From Deltaproteobacteria bacterium HGW-Deltaproteobacteria-2 (GTDB taxonomy: Bacteria > Desulfobacterota > Syntrophia > Syntrophales > Smithellaceae): a DNA stretch of 64,000 nt. Where the stretch lies: contig PHBC01000002.1 in NCBI GenBank assembly GCA_002840505.1, positions 124,001 through 188,000 on the forward strand, given 5' to 3'. Below the pieces are notes generated by a model, which was not told the DNA's origin, ran no database searches, and worked only from the letters and a program-made list of their open reading frames with translations. This document shows, piece by piece, positions 35,812 through 45,082 of this stretch (within the stretch, counting starts at the first letter, position 1; each line of letters starts with the position of its first letter). A program made the position numbers and the translations under genes.

Positions 35812-36675
35812 TCAGTTATTTTTGAAATTCTTAGAACTCAGTTTTTTCTCTTGAATTGCAATATTGTTTAACCTGGTGAAAGCCTTTTTTGTATAAAAAT
35901 CATGAATTGACTTGTTATCTTTCGATGTATGTGACCAGTTGACGCCTCTTTCTGCTTCTTCTCTGGCAACTTTGTCATATTCCTTTATAAATGTTCCATT
36001 AGATTTAAATATTCCAGTTTCAACAAGAGTCATAGCCTGTATTTCAATTTGGTGCAGCAATTCTTTTTGCTGAGCCATCGTCATCGTTGAGGACATAACA
36101 ACTCTGAAAGGTCTGGATTCAGTACCTTTAAAATATTTGTCCAGAATGATTTCTGCTAGTTTTTCGCTTGCCTGTGTCGATGTTGCTTTATCGGAACAGC
36201 CTGATGCAGGCATATTATTAAAGGATAAACACACAGTCACAATATAAGATTCGGGACTCGGCAATAAAGGTTCGTTTTCTGGTAAAGAGCCAAAAGTAAC
36301 AGGAACAGATTGAGTGAGTTCTTTAGTAAGTTTGTGTGTATCAATGGAAGAAATTGGCGATTGCCCTGATGGTGAATTAAATTTTTGATATGAAGATGTA
36401 AAATTAGTAAGGTTAGAAATATTTGAATTGGTAATTGGTGTCGAAGATGAAGTAGTTGTATTGACGGTTGTAGGTATTAACAACGGTGGAGGTGGTGTTG
36501 GCTGAGTTGGTTGAGAAGAAGGATTATTATTTGTTGCTCCCCACTGAATGTTTCCAAGGCTAAAGTTACTAAAGTCAATCGTTACACCCGTGCCATAAGC
36601 TACTGCTATAATTTGAAAAAGGCAAAAACAAATTACGAGTAAAATCAGCAATAACTTTTTGCGTAGCTGAACCAT
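35812..36675 (-). CDS. secreted or anchored protein with Pro/Thr/Ser-rich linker
   Basis: 287 aa. A basic N-terminus and a long hydrophobic segment (LLLILLVICFCLFQIIAVAYG) form a signal or anchor. A low-complexity linker follows (about 45-100, Pro-, Thr-, Ser- and Asn-rich). The C-terminal globular part (about 120-287) contains VTVCLSFNNMPASGC and a helical, charged tail. Family not recognised. The linker-plus-domain plan is typical of surface proteins. It lies downstream of the UPF0280 gene across 158 bp and is not obviously co-regulated. Confidence 0.55.
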   Translation of the reverse strand: MVQLRKKLLLILLVICFCLFQIIAVAYGTGVTIDFSNFSLGNIQWGATNNNPSSQPTQPTPPPPLLIPTTVNTTTSSSTPITNSNISNLTNFTSSYQKFNSPSGQSPISSIDTHKLTKELTQSVPVTFGSLPENEPLLPSPESYIVTVCLSFNNMPASGCSDKATSTQASEKLAEIILDKYFKGTESRPFRVVMSSTMTMAQQKELLHQIEIQAMTLVETGIFKSNGTFIKEYDKVAREEAERGVNWSHTSKDNKSIHDFYTKKAFTRLNNIAIQEKKLSSKNFKNN

Positions 36676-36833
36676 GAAAAATCTCCAAGTCCATCAATAT
36701 AAGAAAGCTTAGAATTAAAATATTGTTGAATAGTGTTATATATAAATATTTAAAAAGTCAAATTCTTTTTTATTATTAATAAAATAAGATGAACATACCC
36801 CATGGCATCCGCCGGATTTTATGTATAGTTTTC

Positions 36834-37553
36834 TTAAACAAACTGCACCTCCCCTATCGCTCCCATATCATTGCCGATGATAATGATTATTCCTGTAACT
36901 TCGGGAATTTTAATTCCAAAATCAAGGGCGCGTTTAATATCTATTTTACTTTTAACTTTATTGCCAATGGCAGAAGCAGCGGCGTCGGCCAGTGTTGCGG
37001 ATGGGGAAATGACACAGACAGCGTCTGCTTTACCAAAACTCAAAGATGGACCGACAGTGGCAGATGATGTACAAATACCTAGAGGAGTTTTCTCAGGTTT
37101 TACTATAAAATTTACTTTATAACTTAAAGGAGAAACTCCTGCGTAAACTGAAACAGTCAGTTCTTTTTTCGACTTTAAAAAAATATCTCCGCCATTTTCA
37201 ATAATAATGTTTTCAGTTTGACGGAGAAGATCGTTTCCCACATATTCGGATATGGCTCCGGCAACAGAAGCCATCGGCCCTACCCCGCATATTTTTGATT
37301 TTAAAAGCATGTTCCGAACTATCTGTGGCGCTAAATTGTCTTCCGGCAGGGGCAGAAGTGAAGAACGAAAGTTCGGATGATTTTTAATATATGTTTCTAA
37401 TGAGTGGCGATATCTGCCCAATGATTCGAAGGCTTCGTCTGTAAGGTTGGTATCCGAGCTGATCAATAAATCGCTCTCGGCAATTTGGACATTATACGAA
37501 GTAAGATTATCTTTATTTATTAATGATCTATATGTTCTTTCTTCATGTTTCAT
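36834..37553 (-). CDS. UPF0280 / ApbE-like family protein
   Basis: 239 aa from ATG 37553 (MKHEERTYRSLI). The frame extends to a GTG at 37619, but those 22 residues are encoded by a repeat and are unlike the family start. Features: ESDLLISSDTNL, GVGPMASVAGAISEYVG, IIENGGDIFL, and GICTSSATVGPSLSFGKADAV near the C-terminus. UPF0280 proteins resemble ApbE flavin transferases, and members occur near thiamine or methanogenesis genes; the reaction is unknown. No ribosome binding site is obvious at the chosen start. Confidence 0.85.
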   Translation of the reverse strand: MKHEERTYRSLINKDNLTSYNVQIAESDLLISSDTNLTDEAFESLGRYRHSLETYIKNHPNFRSSLLPLPEDNLAPQIVRNMLLKSKICGVGPMASVAGAISEYVGNDLLRQTENIIIENGGDIFLKSKKELTVSVYAGVSPLSYKVNFIVKPEKTPLGICTSSATVGPSLSFGKADAVCVISPSATLADAAASAIGNKVKSKIDIKRALDFGIKIPEVTGIIIIIGNDMGAIGEVQFV

Positions 37554-37599
37554 ATCAATTGCAAGAATTTTCTCTACCCCTGGATGGTGTGTGGATGAA

Positions 37600-37655
37600 C
37601 GGGTGATTTTCACCCTCACCCAAGGACTAGTCCTAGTCCTCTCTACCCTGAATAA
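37600..37655. repeat. family D-like palindromic repeat
   Basis: Contains GGGTGATTTTCACCC (a 5-bp arm hairpin), CACCCTCACCC and AGGACTAGTCCT (perfect 12-bp palindrome). On the minus strand it reads GAGAGGACTAGG..GGGTGAGGGTGA, related to 32014-32057. It lies just upstream of the UPF0280 gene and creates a spurious N-terminal extension of its frame. Confidence 0.55.
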
Positions 37656-37714
37656 CCTAAAGTCACCGTGGGGTCATCTATGACCGGGTAATGACAACAA
37701 AGTATCTCTCATTA

Positions 37715-37834
37715 ATGCCATTTTATTCAAAGGATAACGCGGCGGCAAGGGTGAAACGACGAGGCGTATTGTTAACATACGTTGAGGAAGTCGAACCCGA
37801 AGCCAACAAAGTTAGCCGAAGAAGAAAATGGTAT
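37715..37834 (+). repeat. family A hairpin repeat, copy 3 (120 bp)
   Basis: Left arm ATGCCATTTTATTC, right arm GAAGAAAATGGTAT. Core AAAGGATAACGCGGCGGCAA, CGTAT..ATACG hairpin, GTTGAGGAAG and GCCAACAAAGTTAGCC. Same 120-bp length as copy 2. It lies immediately 3' of dnaE (minus strand): the last base of the dnaE TAA stop (37834) is the first base of the arm. Flanked by TTA on the left and TAA on the right. Confidence 0.9.
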
Positions 37835-40800
37835 TAAGAGTAGATTGTGGCGCCCTCCCCTAATATCCCATCCGCTTCTTTCTTTAATTTATCATTAATG
37901 TCGAGACGAAAATCATCACCAAGATAGACAATTGTTTCACTTTTCCCATTCATAATGTGCATGTAACTTTCGTATTTACCCTGGTATTTCTTCATCAAAG
38001 AAATAAACGATGAAAGGCTCTCCGTCGATACCTTATTGGCGTCAACCATAAACCGGACTTGCTTATAAGGATTTTCTAAAGATTTACTCAAAGAAGTTAC
38101 TTCCAGAGCAATTATCTTCGGCGTTTCCTCCCCCCCACCTATATCAAGAGTTCCTTTAACGACGATTGGTTCTTCTTCATGTAGAAGAGAATAATATTTT
38201 TTATATAACTCAGCAAAAAATATAATATTTATTGAACCCTGCAAGTCTTCGAGAGTAACGTAACACATTATATCTTTTCTTTTTGTCGTTTTTTCACTGA
38301 TGCCACTTACTACTCCGGCAACAGTCACAGTATCTTTATCATTTTTAGTGTTTAAATTGCCGGAATCAGCATTGGTAACAAATTTCAAACGATCAGCAAA
38401 ACGCAGTAGAGGGTGGCCGGTAATATAGAAACCCAAAGCTTCCCTTTCAATGGATAACAGTTTTTTGTGATCCCATTCCGGTACATCATCCGGTATTTGA
38501 TAAAATTGAGCACCATTATTTTCTGATGAAGCACCGGATTTAAATTGGTCAAAAAAACTGGACTGATTGCTTTGTTTTTCTTTTTGATTGCGCTGAGCTT
38601 CATCCATAGCCTCTTCATAATGTTCCATGAGTTGACGACGCTTATAGCTCAAAGAATCAAAAGCACCGCATTTGATAAGACTTTCGATTACTCTTTTGTT
38701 GACTTTGCGCAAATCAACCCGGTTCAGAAAATCCATAAAGGAAGTGAATTTCGCTTCTTTACGGACAGAAATTATCGAATCAACAGCAGCCAAACCGACA
38801 TTTTTAATCGCTGCCATTCCAAAACGAATATTTTCTCCGGAAATCGTAAAATCTCTTTGTGACTCATTTAAATCGGGTGGCAGAATATTGATGCCCAATT
38901 CCTTGCAGGCGCTCATATACTTTATTATTTTATCCCGGTTGTCTTTTTCACTTGTGAGCAGCGCGGCCATGAATGCCGCCGGATAATGGGCCTTGAGATA
39001 GGCAGTCTGATAAGCAATTATCGCATATGACGTGCTGTGAGATTTATTAAAGCCGTATTCAGCAAATGTCTCCATCTGCTCCCAGATGGTCTTTGCTTTG
39101 TTTTCATTAATTTTATGTTTTTTAGCGCCTTCAAGAAATTTGGGTTTTTCCTTGTCCATATCCGCGGCTTTTTTTTTGCTCATAACTTTACGTAAGGTAT
39201 CCGCTTCGGACATACTGTAGCCGCCGATTATGCTGGCAATCTGCATAACCTGCTCCTGATAAAGAATAATACCGTAGGTTTCTTTCAGTATAGCTTCCAG
39301 TTGAGGCAGCTCATATGATATTTTGGTTTTCCCCTGTTTGCGGGCGGTAAATTCCGGAAGCATTTTCATCGGCCCGGGCCTGTAAAGAGCAATAAGGGCG
39401 ATTATATCTTCAATATGATCAGGCTTTAAATTAATGGCAAGATCTCTCATACCGGAACTTTCCAGTTGAAAAATCCCGTCTGTTTCACCTTTCATTAAAA
39501 GTTCATAAGTTTTTTTATCATCCAGAGGCAAGTTGTCTATGTCTATCTCGATATCTTTTGATGCCTTGATGAAATTAAGAGTGTTTTTAATTACTGTTAA
39601 TGTTTTAAGACCCAGAAAATCGAACTTAGTCAAACCAACTGTCTGGATGTCATTCATGGAATACTGAGAAACAACATCGTCTTTGGGAGAACAAAGAGGA
39701 ACCCTTTCGACCAAAGGCACATCGGAGATTACTACTCCCGCTGCGTGAGTCGAGGCGTGACGGTTAATTCCTTCCAGAATGCGGGACAATGATAAAAGCT
39801 TGGCTATCTGAGGATTATTTTTTTCTTCCTGAGCCAGTCGAGGTTCCGCCTTGATCGCTTCATTGAGTGTTATGTTAAGGGTGTTGGGAATCAATTTGGC
39901 GATTCTATCCGCTTCGCTGTAAGGTATATCCAAGGCGCGTCCTACGTCACGAACTACGCCCTTGGCCTGCATTTTTCCAAAAGTGATAATTTGAGAAACT
40001 TTGTCCTGGCCGTATTTCTCAGTCACATATCTAATAATTTCATCCCGGCCTTCCTGACAAAAATCAATATCAATATCCGGCATAGTAATACGGCTGGGAT
40101 TTAAAAACCGTTCAAAGAATAAATTATAACGGATGGGATCGATGTTAGTGATTCTTATCGCATATGCCACAAGGCTTCCCGGAGCGGAACCACGACCGGG
40201 ACCTACGGGGATGTTATTATGTTTGGCATGTTTGACGAAATCGGAAACAATCAAAAAATAACCCGCGAAACCCATGGATTTAATTATTTCCAATTCTTCA
40301 TTAAGACGTTTTTCGTACTTTTCCTTTATGGCCGATTCATTTTCTTTCTGGCCTTTTAATATAACAGGAAAAAGCTTTTCCAGCCCTTCCCTTGCCTTTC
40401 TTTCCAGATATTCGTTAAGAGATTCTTCGGGATTCTTGATTTCAAAATTAGGTAAATAAAATTTACCTGTTTCCAGAGAAAAGTTGCATCTTTCGGCAAT
40501 GCTTATCGTGTTGGACAAGGCTTCCGGCGTTAGGGAAAAGAGTTGGTGCATTTCTTCGGGAGAACGGAAATAAAATTGATCCGTGCTCAAGCTCATCCTG
40601 TCCGCATCTTTGATTGTTTTACCTGTCTGGATGCACAGTAAAATATCATGCGCCTCGGCATGATCACGTTCCAGATAATGACAGTCGTTGGTTGCTATAA
40701 GCGGAATTGATAACTCGCTGCTGATTTCTAATAAACCCGCGTTGGCAATTTTCTGTTCGGGAATCCCGTTCTCCATTATTTCCAGATAAAAATTATCTTC

Positions 40801-41304
40801 ACCGAAAATGTCCTGATAATGACGGGCGACTTTTTTCGCTTCTTCTATATTACCCCGCATGATTAAATCGGCTATTTCACCATGCAAACAGGCGCTGGAA
40901 GCGATTAATCCCTCGTGACATTCCTTCAACAATTCTTTGTCCACGCGGGGTCTGTAATAAAAACCCTTCAAATAACCGGCCGTTGTCAGCTTCATCAGGT
41001 TTTTATAACCCTGTGCATTTTTGACCAGAACAATTAAATGTTTTGCGCTTTCACCGCTGGCGGTTCTATCCGTTAGCTTATTGGGAGCGACGTATAATTC
41101 ACACCCGATTATAGGTTTGACTCCATGTTTGTAGGCATGCTGATAAAAATCAATTGCGCCGAACATATTGCCATGATCGGTGATGGCTATTGCCGGCATT
41201 TTATATTCGCGGGCTTTTTTGAACAGGTCTTCCAGACGAATCATTCCGTCAAGCAGACTGTATTGTGTATGCAAATGCAGGTGTACAAAATCAGAATGCT
41301 TCAT
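37834..41304 (-). CDS. dnaE: DNA polymerase III alpha subunit
   Basis: 1156 aa, replicative polymerase of the DnaE1 type. The N-terminal PHP domain starts FVHLHLHTQYSLLDG. The polymerase core has GRGSAPGSLVAYA, the metal-binding PDIDIDF and DGIFQLESSGM, with YRPGPM, GFNKSHSTSYAIIAYQTAY and a helix-hairpin-helix region. The C-terminal OB fold includes VAGVVSGI, and the end (EADGILGEGATIYS) is slightly short of the usual tau-binding tail. Full length. It is downstream of guaB (48 bp), all on the minus strand. Its stop codon merges with repeat copy 3. Confidence 0.98.
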   Translation of the reverse strand: MKHSDFVHLHLHTQYSLLDGMIRLEDLFKKAREYKMPAIAITDHGNMFGAIDFYQHAYKHGVKPIIGCELYVAPNKLTDRTASGESAKHLIVLVKNAQGYKNLMKLTTAGYLKGFYYRPRVDKELLKECHEGLIASSACLHGEIADLIMRGNIEEAKKVARHYQDIFGEDNFYLEIMENGIPEQKIANAGLLEISSELSIPLIATNDCHYLERDHAEAHDILLCIQTGKTIKDADRMSLSTDQFYFRSPEEMHQLFSLTPEALSNTISIAERCNFSLETGKFYLPNFEIKNPEESLNEYLERKAREGLEKLFPVILKGQKENESAIKEKYEKRLNEELEIIKSMGFAGYFLIVSDFVKHAKHNNIPVGPGRGSAPGSLVAYAIRITNIDPIRYNLFFERFLNPSRITMPDIDIDFCQEGRDEIIRYVTEKYGQDKVSQIITFGKMQAKGVVRDVGRALDIPYSEADRIAKLIPNTLNITLNEAIKAEPRLAQEEKNNPQIAKLLSLSRILEGINRHASTHAAGVVISDVPLVERVPLCSPKDDVVSQYSMNDIQTVGLTKFDFLGLKTLTVIKNTLNFIKASKDIEIDIDNLPLDDKKTYELLMKGETDGIFQLESSGMRDLAINLKPDHIEDIIALIALYRPGPMKMLPEFTARKQGKTKISYELPQLEAILKETYGIILYQEQVMQIASIIGGYSMSEADTLRKVMSKKKAADMDKEKPKFLEGAKKHKINENKAKTIWEQMETFAEYGFNKSHSTSYAIIAYQTAYLKAHYPAAFMAALLTSEKDNRDKIIKYMSACKELGINILPPDLNESQRDFTISGENIRFGMAAIKNVGLAAVDSIISVRKEAKFTSFMDFLNRVDLRKVNKRVIESLIKCGAFDSLSYKRRQLMEHYEEAMDEAQRNQKEKQSNQSSFFDQFKSGASSENNGAQFYQIPDDVPEWDHKKLLSIEREALGFYITGHPLLRFADRLKFVTNADSGNLNTKNDKDTVTVAGVVSGISEKTTKRKDIMCYVTLEDLQGSINIIFFAELYKKYYSLLHEEEPIVVKGTLDIGGGEETPKIIALEVTSLSKSLENPYKQVRFMVDANKVSTESLSSFISLMKKYQGKYESYMHIMNGKSETIVYLGDDFRLDINDKLKKEADGILGEGATIYS

Positions 41305-41352
41305 AGTTAAACTTCGTTATTGGTAATAAAATGGTGATAAACAGTTGAAATT

Positions 41353-42813
41353 TTAATCCAGCCAGTAATTGGGTGCTTCCTTGGTAATAATTACATCATG
41401 GACATGACTTTCTCTCAAACCTGCCTGAGTAATGCGGACAAAACGCGCATTTTCAATCATTTCCGGGATTGTTTTGCATCCGACATAACCCATGCCGGCT
41501 TTGAGTCCGCCGATAAGTTGAAGAATACTTGCGGAAAGAGAACCGCGGAAAGGAACTCTTCCTTCGATTCCTTCGGGAACGATTTTTGCCGGACCTTCGA
41601 TATCATCCTGATAGTAACGGTCACGGCTGCCCATCTTCATTGCTTCCAGCGAACCCATGCCGCGATAAACTTTATAACTGCGTCCCTGAAATAAAATGGT
41701 TTCTCCCGGACTTTCTTCTGTGCCGGCAAATAATCCGCCGATCATCACACAGTGGGCTCCTGCGCCGATTGCTTTGACAATATCACCGGAATATTTTATT
41801 CCGCCGTCAGCCATTACGGGAATGCCTTTTTTGGAGGCAATCTTATACGTGTCTCGGATTGCCGACATCTGAGCCACACCGACTCCGGCAATAATTCGTG
41901 TGGTGCAAATGGATCCGGGACCAACACCGACTTTTACGGCATCAACACCGGCGGCAATAAGAGCCTTGGCACCTTCCGATGTTGCGACGTTTCCGGCGAT
42001 TAACTCGCATTTTGGGAAATTTGATTTAGTCGCTTTAATGGCTCTTATGACTCCTGCGGAATGTCCATGTGATGTGTCAATTGAAATTACATCAGCACCG
42101 GCCGCAAGAAGCGCGTCAATTCTTGCTTCTCTATCAATAATTCCGACCGCTGCGCCTACCCGCAGTCTTCCTAATGAATCTTTACAGGCGTTTGGATAGC
42201 GGCGTATTTTTTCAATGTCTTTAATTGTGATTAAGCCTTTTAATCTGTACTCTTTATCAACAACAAGAAGTTTTTCAATTCTATGCTGGTGAAGAAGTTT
42301 CTTGGAATCTTCCAGAGAAATATTCGCAGATACTGTAACAAGATTTTCCTTGGTCATGACATTGGCGACAGGCTGATCTATATTTTCTTCAAACCGCAGA
42401 TCCCGATTGGTAAGAATCCCGACAAGCTTTCCTTTTTTGACAACCGGCACACCAGAAATGGAATATTGATTCATCAGTTTCAAAGCGTCGCTGACTTTGC
42501 GGTCTGGTTCGATGGTAATTGGATCAACAATCATCCCACTTTCTGATTTCTTTACCTTGTCCACTTCAATCGCTTGCTGTTCTATGCTCATGTTGCGGTG
42601 AATGATGCCAATGCCGCCTTCCTGGGCCATACAAATAGCGGTGCGTGATTCCGTTACCGTGTCCATGGCAGCGGAAACTATGGGAATATTGAGAGAAATG
42701 TTTTTTGTTAATAAAGTGGATGTATTGACATCCCGAGGCAAAACATTGGAAGCTGCCGGAATTAGAAGAAGGTCATCAAAGGTCAAAGACTCCTTTACTG
42801 TATCATCAAGCAT
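41353..42813 (-). CDS. guaB: inosine-5'-monophosphate dehydrogenase
   Basis: 486 aa. Converts IMP to XMP with NAD+, the first committed GMP step. Features: [11 protein letters not shown] start, a CBS pair (about 95-205, Bateman module, probably purine-nucleotide sensing), the catalytic cysteine loop [11 protein letters not shown], and [10 protein letters not shown]. Complete. A 172-bp gap with a family C repeat separates it from the upstream DUF1285 gene; the ribosome binding site AGGAGG is near the start. Confidence 0.98.
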   Translation of the reverse strand: MLDDTVKESLTFDDLLLIPAASNVLPRDVNTSTLLTKNISLNIPIVSAAMDTVTESRTAICMAQEGGIGIIHRNMSIEQQAIEVDKVKKSESGMIVDPITIEPDRKVSDALKLMNQYSISGVPVVKKGKLVGILTNRDLRFEENIDQPVANVMTKENLVTVSANISLEDSKKLLHQHRIEKLLVVDKEYRLKGLITIKDIEKIRRYPNACKDSLGRLRVGAAVGIIDREARIDALLAAGADVISIDTSHGHSAGVIRAIKATKSNFPKCELIAGNVATSEGAKALIAAGVDAVKVGVGPGSICTTRIIAGVGVAQMSAIRDTYKIASKKGIPVMADGGIKYSGDIVKAIGAGAHCVMIGGLFAGTEESPGETILFQGRSYKVYRGMGSLEAMKMGSRDRYYQDDIEGPAKIVPEGIEGRVPFRGSLSASILQLIGGLKAGMGYVGCKTIPEMIENARFVRITQAGLRESHVHDVIITKEAPNYWLD

Positions 42814-42897
42814 TGTATCCTCCTATATAATTATAAAGCCTTATTGCTGTTGATCACGGGTATGAATTCCTCAAAAAGCCTGATTGTGTCATGCCCT

Positions 42898-43003
42898 CCG
42901 CTATGCGGGATAATTCGTCTAGCAAGTTTCAGCGCGCTTAGCTTCTGAAACTCTAGACTCATTACAACTTGCCAATTCCGCTGCGCTACGCTTTCGGAAT
43001 TGG
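42898..43003. repeat. family C structured repeat, copy A
   Basis: Three hairpins in order: CCG-CTATG-CGG (42898-42908), GTTTCAG / CTGAAAC (42926-42932 with 42945-42951) and CCAATTCCG / CGGAATTGG (42972-42980 with 42995-43003). Between them lies GATAATTCGTCTAGCAA, shared with copy B at 62830-62914. The last hairpin overlaps the end of the DUF1285-like gene and encodes its final residues. Confidence 0.75.
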
Positions 43004-43456
43004 AGTTTCAGTAATAAAATATTTTTCACCATTTAAATTAATAAAATAATCAGTGCCATTTTCAGACGGTTCTATAAATTCAGCAAGCTGATAATAACTT
43101 TTGCGCGAAAATCGGGCTGTAAATCTTCCTTCTTTAACTTGGCAATAAAGAACATTTTCCTTGCCTGTATACAAAGAATTCATTTCCAGTTTTTCGCAGG
43201 AGTCATCGTTTAAAATAATTTCAATTTGCTCCCGGTTATCACAAGAAAGTTTTGTTTTGTAAACGGCCTCAACAACAAAAGCCGTATCTTCCACGTCAAG
43301 ATAACAGCGTTCCGGACCCAGTTCAATTAAGTACTTACCGCATTCATCAATTTTTAGATGCTCAAAAAAGACATTCAGTATTTCTTTGCGGAACATGTGT
43401 GCACCGTTATAATACCAGGTGCCGTCTTTGTCTATTTTTATTTCAAAATTATCCAT
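42986..43456 (-). CDS. DUF1285-like protein
   Basis: 156 aa. KIDKDGTWYYNGAHMFRKEILNVFFEHL and VEDTAFVVEAVY match the two-part beta-rich pattern of the DUF1285 family. No signal sequence or membrane part. The last four residues (IPKA) and the TAG stop come from one arm of a repeat hairpin, so the original C-terminus may have been replaced by repeat insertion. It lies 3 bp downstream of dtd; function unknown. Confidence 0.75.
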   Translation of the reverse strand: MDNFEIKIDKDGTWYYNGAHMFRKEILNVFFEHLKIDECGKYLIELGPERCYLDVEDTAFVVEAVYKTKLSCDNREQIEIILNDDSCEKLEMNSLYTGKENVLYCQVKEGRFTARFSRKSYYQLAEFIEPSENGTDYFINLNGEKYFITETPIPKA

Positions 43457-43459
43457 TGT

Positions 43460-43909
43460 TTAAAAATTTTTCCTGCTGTCCACTAATATGGTAACAGGGC
43501 CATTATTGATTAGCTCAATTTTCATCATTTCCTGAAATTTTCCTGTTGCCAGTTGATTTACTTTTTCTTTTGCCCTGTCAACAAAGTATTCATAAAGTTT
43601 ATTTGCTTTTATGGGTTCTTCCGCGGCAATAAATGAAGGTCTTCTTCCTTTCACACAATTGCCCAATAAGGTAAATTGCGATACAACCATCATCGAGCCA
43701 TTGATATCCAGCAAAGACCGGTTCATTTTACCCTGTTCATCTTCGAAAATGCGCAGGTTTATTGACTTTTCCAGGACATAATCGGCGTCCGCCTCTGAAT
43801 CTTCTTTTTCTACGCCTAATAATACAAGAATTCCTTCATTTATCGAAGATAATTCCTGATGGTTGATTCTGACACCGGCATGGTCAACTCTCTGAATAAC
43901 TGCACGCAT
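43460..43909 (-). CDS. dtd: D-aminoacyl-tRNA deacylase
   Basis: 149 aa, normal length. Removes D-amino acids mischarged on tRNA. MRAVIQRVDHAGV start, SQFTLLGNCVKGRRPSF (catalytic region) and a C-terminal NGPVTILVDS (the cross-subunit Gly-Pro dipeptide region) are present. It pairs with the DUF1285-like gene. Upstream DNA to the PxxKW gene (246 bp) shows a possible -35 TTGACA at 44018 on the + strand but no other feature. Confidence 0.96.
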   Translation of the reverse strand: MRAVIQRVDHAGVRINHQELSSINEGILVLLGVEKEDSEADADYVLEKSINLRIFEDEQGKMNRSLLDINGSMMVVSQFTLLGNCVKGRRPSFIAAEEPIKANKLYEYFVDRAKEKVNQLATGKFQEMMKIELINNGPVTILVDSRKNF

Positions 43910-44155
43910 TGGTGATTCCGTTTAATAATTTCGTTATGTTTAGCAACAAATTGTTTCCGGTTCAAGTTATTTCTGCTTAGATTATGCCCGTTTTAATTTT
44001 TAAGGATTCAATTTTTCTTGACATGTGTTGTTTTTGTTGCTAAGGACACGCCGGTTTTAGGTCAATGGCGCTTGTGGAAATTTCTTTTTCTTTTCTTCAA
44101 TTTTCCGGCAACGTCTTAAAAATGGAGTAGTTTATTATATAAGGGGGTAATTCAA

Positions 44156-44437
44156 ATGCTTTGTCAAACTGTTAAAGCGGGATTCGAATGCGCTTTTATG
44201 AGCAAAAAAGGATGCGGTTTCTTTAACGGCAGCTGTCAGAAAATAATCGACAAATGCGAAGGCTGTGGAAAGATAATGGATTATGAATCAGGGAAATACT
44301 GCAAAGTCTATCCTGATCCAACCAGTAAGTGGCAAAACGGAAGATGTCCAACCGCAACGCATGTTAAACTGGAAATACAAGAATCAACGCAAAAAATCAA
44401 TCCGCTCAAGGCGTCTAAAAGGGCAAATAAAAAATAA
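44156..44437 (+). CDS. PxxKW-family cysteine-rich protein
   Basis: 93 aa. Nine or so cysteines in the first 70 residues (MLCQTVKAGFEC, KKGCGFF, DKCEGCGK, KYCKVYPDP, GRCPT), and the name-giving PTSKW. The family is known from sulfate reducers and syntrophs; function unknown, probably metal or Fe-S binding. The ribosome binding site AAGGGGG precedes the ATG. The tail is Lys-rich and variable. A strong terminator closes the unit. Confidence 0.85.
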   Translation: MLCQTVKAGFECAFMSKKGCGFFNGSCQKIIDKCEGCGKIMDYESGKYCKVYPDPTSKWQNGRCPTATHVKLEIQESTQKINPLKASKRANKK

Positions 44438-44503
44438 TAAAAACTGCACTCAATTTTGTCGCGGTGAAAATATTAATTTTTTACAAGTTATTTTCAGTAG
44501 AAT

Positions 44504-44538
44504 AAAAAAGCCGGCGATGTAAATCGCCGGCTTTTTTT
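44504..44538 (+). terminator. Rho-independent terminator
   Basis: Perfect 10-bp stem AGCCGGCGAT / ATCGCCGGCT (44509-44518 with 44522-44531) with a 3-nt loop (GTA), A run in front and T run behind, so it can act in both directions. Ends the PxxKW transcript; the T run leads directly into family A repeat copy 4. Confidence 0.9.
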
Positions 44539-44539
44539 A

Positions 44540-44744
44540 ATACCATTTGCTTTCAAAGGATAACGCGGCGGCAGGGAGGAGGCTCCGCAGGCGTATTAAT
44601 AATACGTTGAGGAAGCCGACGACGTAGCCAACAAAGTTAGCCAAAGACCGGAGGCGCATCCCGCAGGGGAGCGCATTAGAAATAATGTTTTTTACCTTAC
44701 CGGTAATTACCGCCTTCAAGGTGGTAATTACAAGCGGATGGTAT
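44540..44744 (+). repeat. family A hairpin repeat, copy 4 (205 bp)
   Basis: Left arm ATACCATTTGCTT, right arm AAGCGGATGGTAT. Core AAAGGATAACGCGGCGGCAG, GGAGGAGGCTCCGCAGG, CGTATtaataATACG, GTTGAGGAAGCCGACGACG, GCCAACAAAGTTAGCCAAAG. About 85 bp are inserted between core and right arm (about 44647-44731) and include a GGTAATTACC palindrome and a diverged partner GTGGTAATTAC. The last base of the merR TAA stop (44744) is the first base of the arm. Confidence 0.9.
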
Positions 44745-45082
44745 TAGCTGATCATTGCTTTTATTTTCTGTAGTTCCTGTTTAATCTGATCTAATTTTTG
44801 TTTCTCGGAATTTATAGTTTCGGGTTCGATATTTCCACGCATTTTATGAAGCTGCTTTTTGGCACCATCAATGGTAAATCGCTGTAAGTAAAGCAAGTCT
44901 TTGATTGTTAATAATTCCTGCACATCTTTTTTTCTGTACAAGCGTTGAGCCGTTTTTGTGCGCACCGGATTTACAGTTTTAAATTCGGTTTCCCAATATC
45001 TGATAACATAAGGCTCAACGTTGAGGATTTTACTAACTTCTCCTATGCGGAAATATGCCTTTTCGGGAATTATTGTTTCCAT
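44744..45082 (-). CDS. MerR-family transcriptional regulator
   Basis: 112 aa. The N-terminal winged helix YFRIGEVSKILNVEPYVIRYWE..NPVRTKTAQRLYRKKDV is a textbook MerR DNA-binding domain. A short helical part follows, without a recognisable effector domain or cysteine sensor. This gene follows ihfA in many deltaproteobacteria and other proteobacteria, as here. The regulon is unknown. 235 bp lie between it and ihfA, AT-rich, with no RNA gene found. Confidence 0.92.
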   Translation of the reverse strand: METIIPEKAYFRIGEVSKILNVEPYVIRYWETEFKTVNPVRTKTAQRLYRKKDVQELLTIKDLLYLQRFTIDGAKKQLHKMRGNIEPETINSEKQKLDQIKQELQKIKAMIS

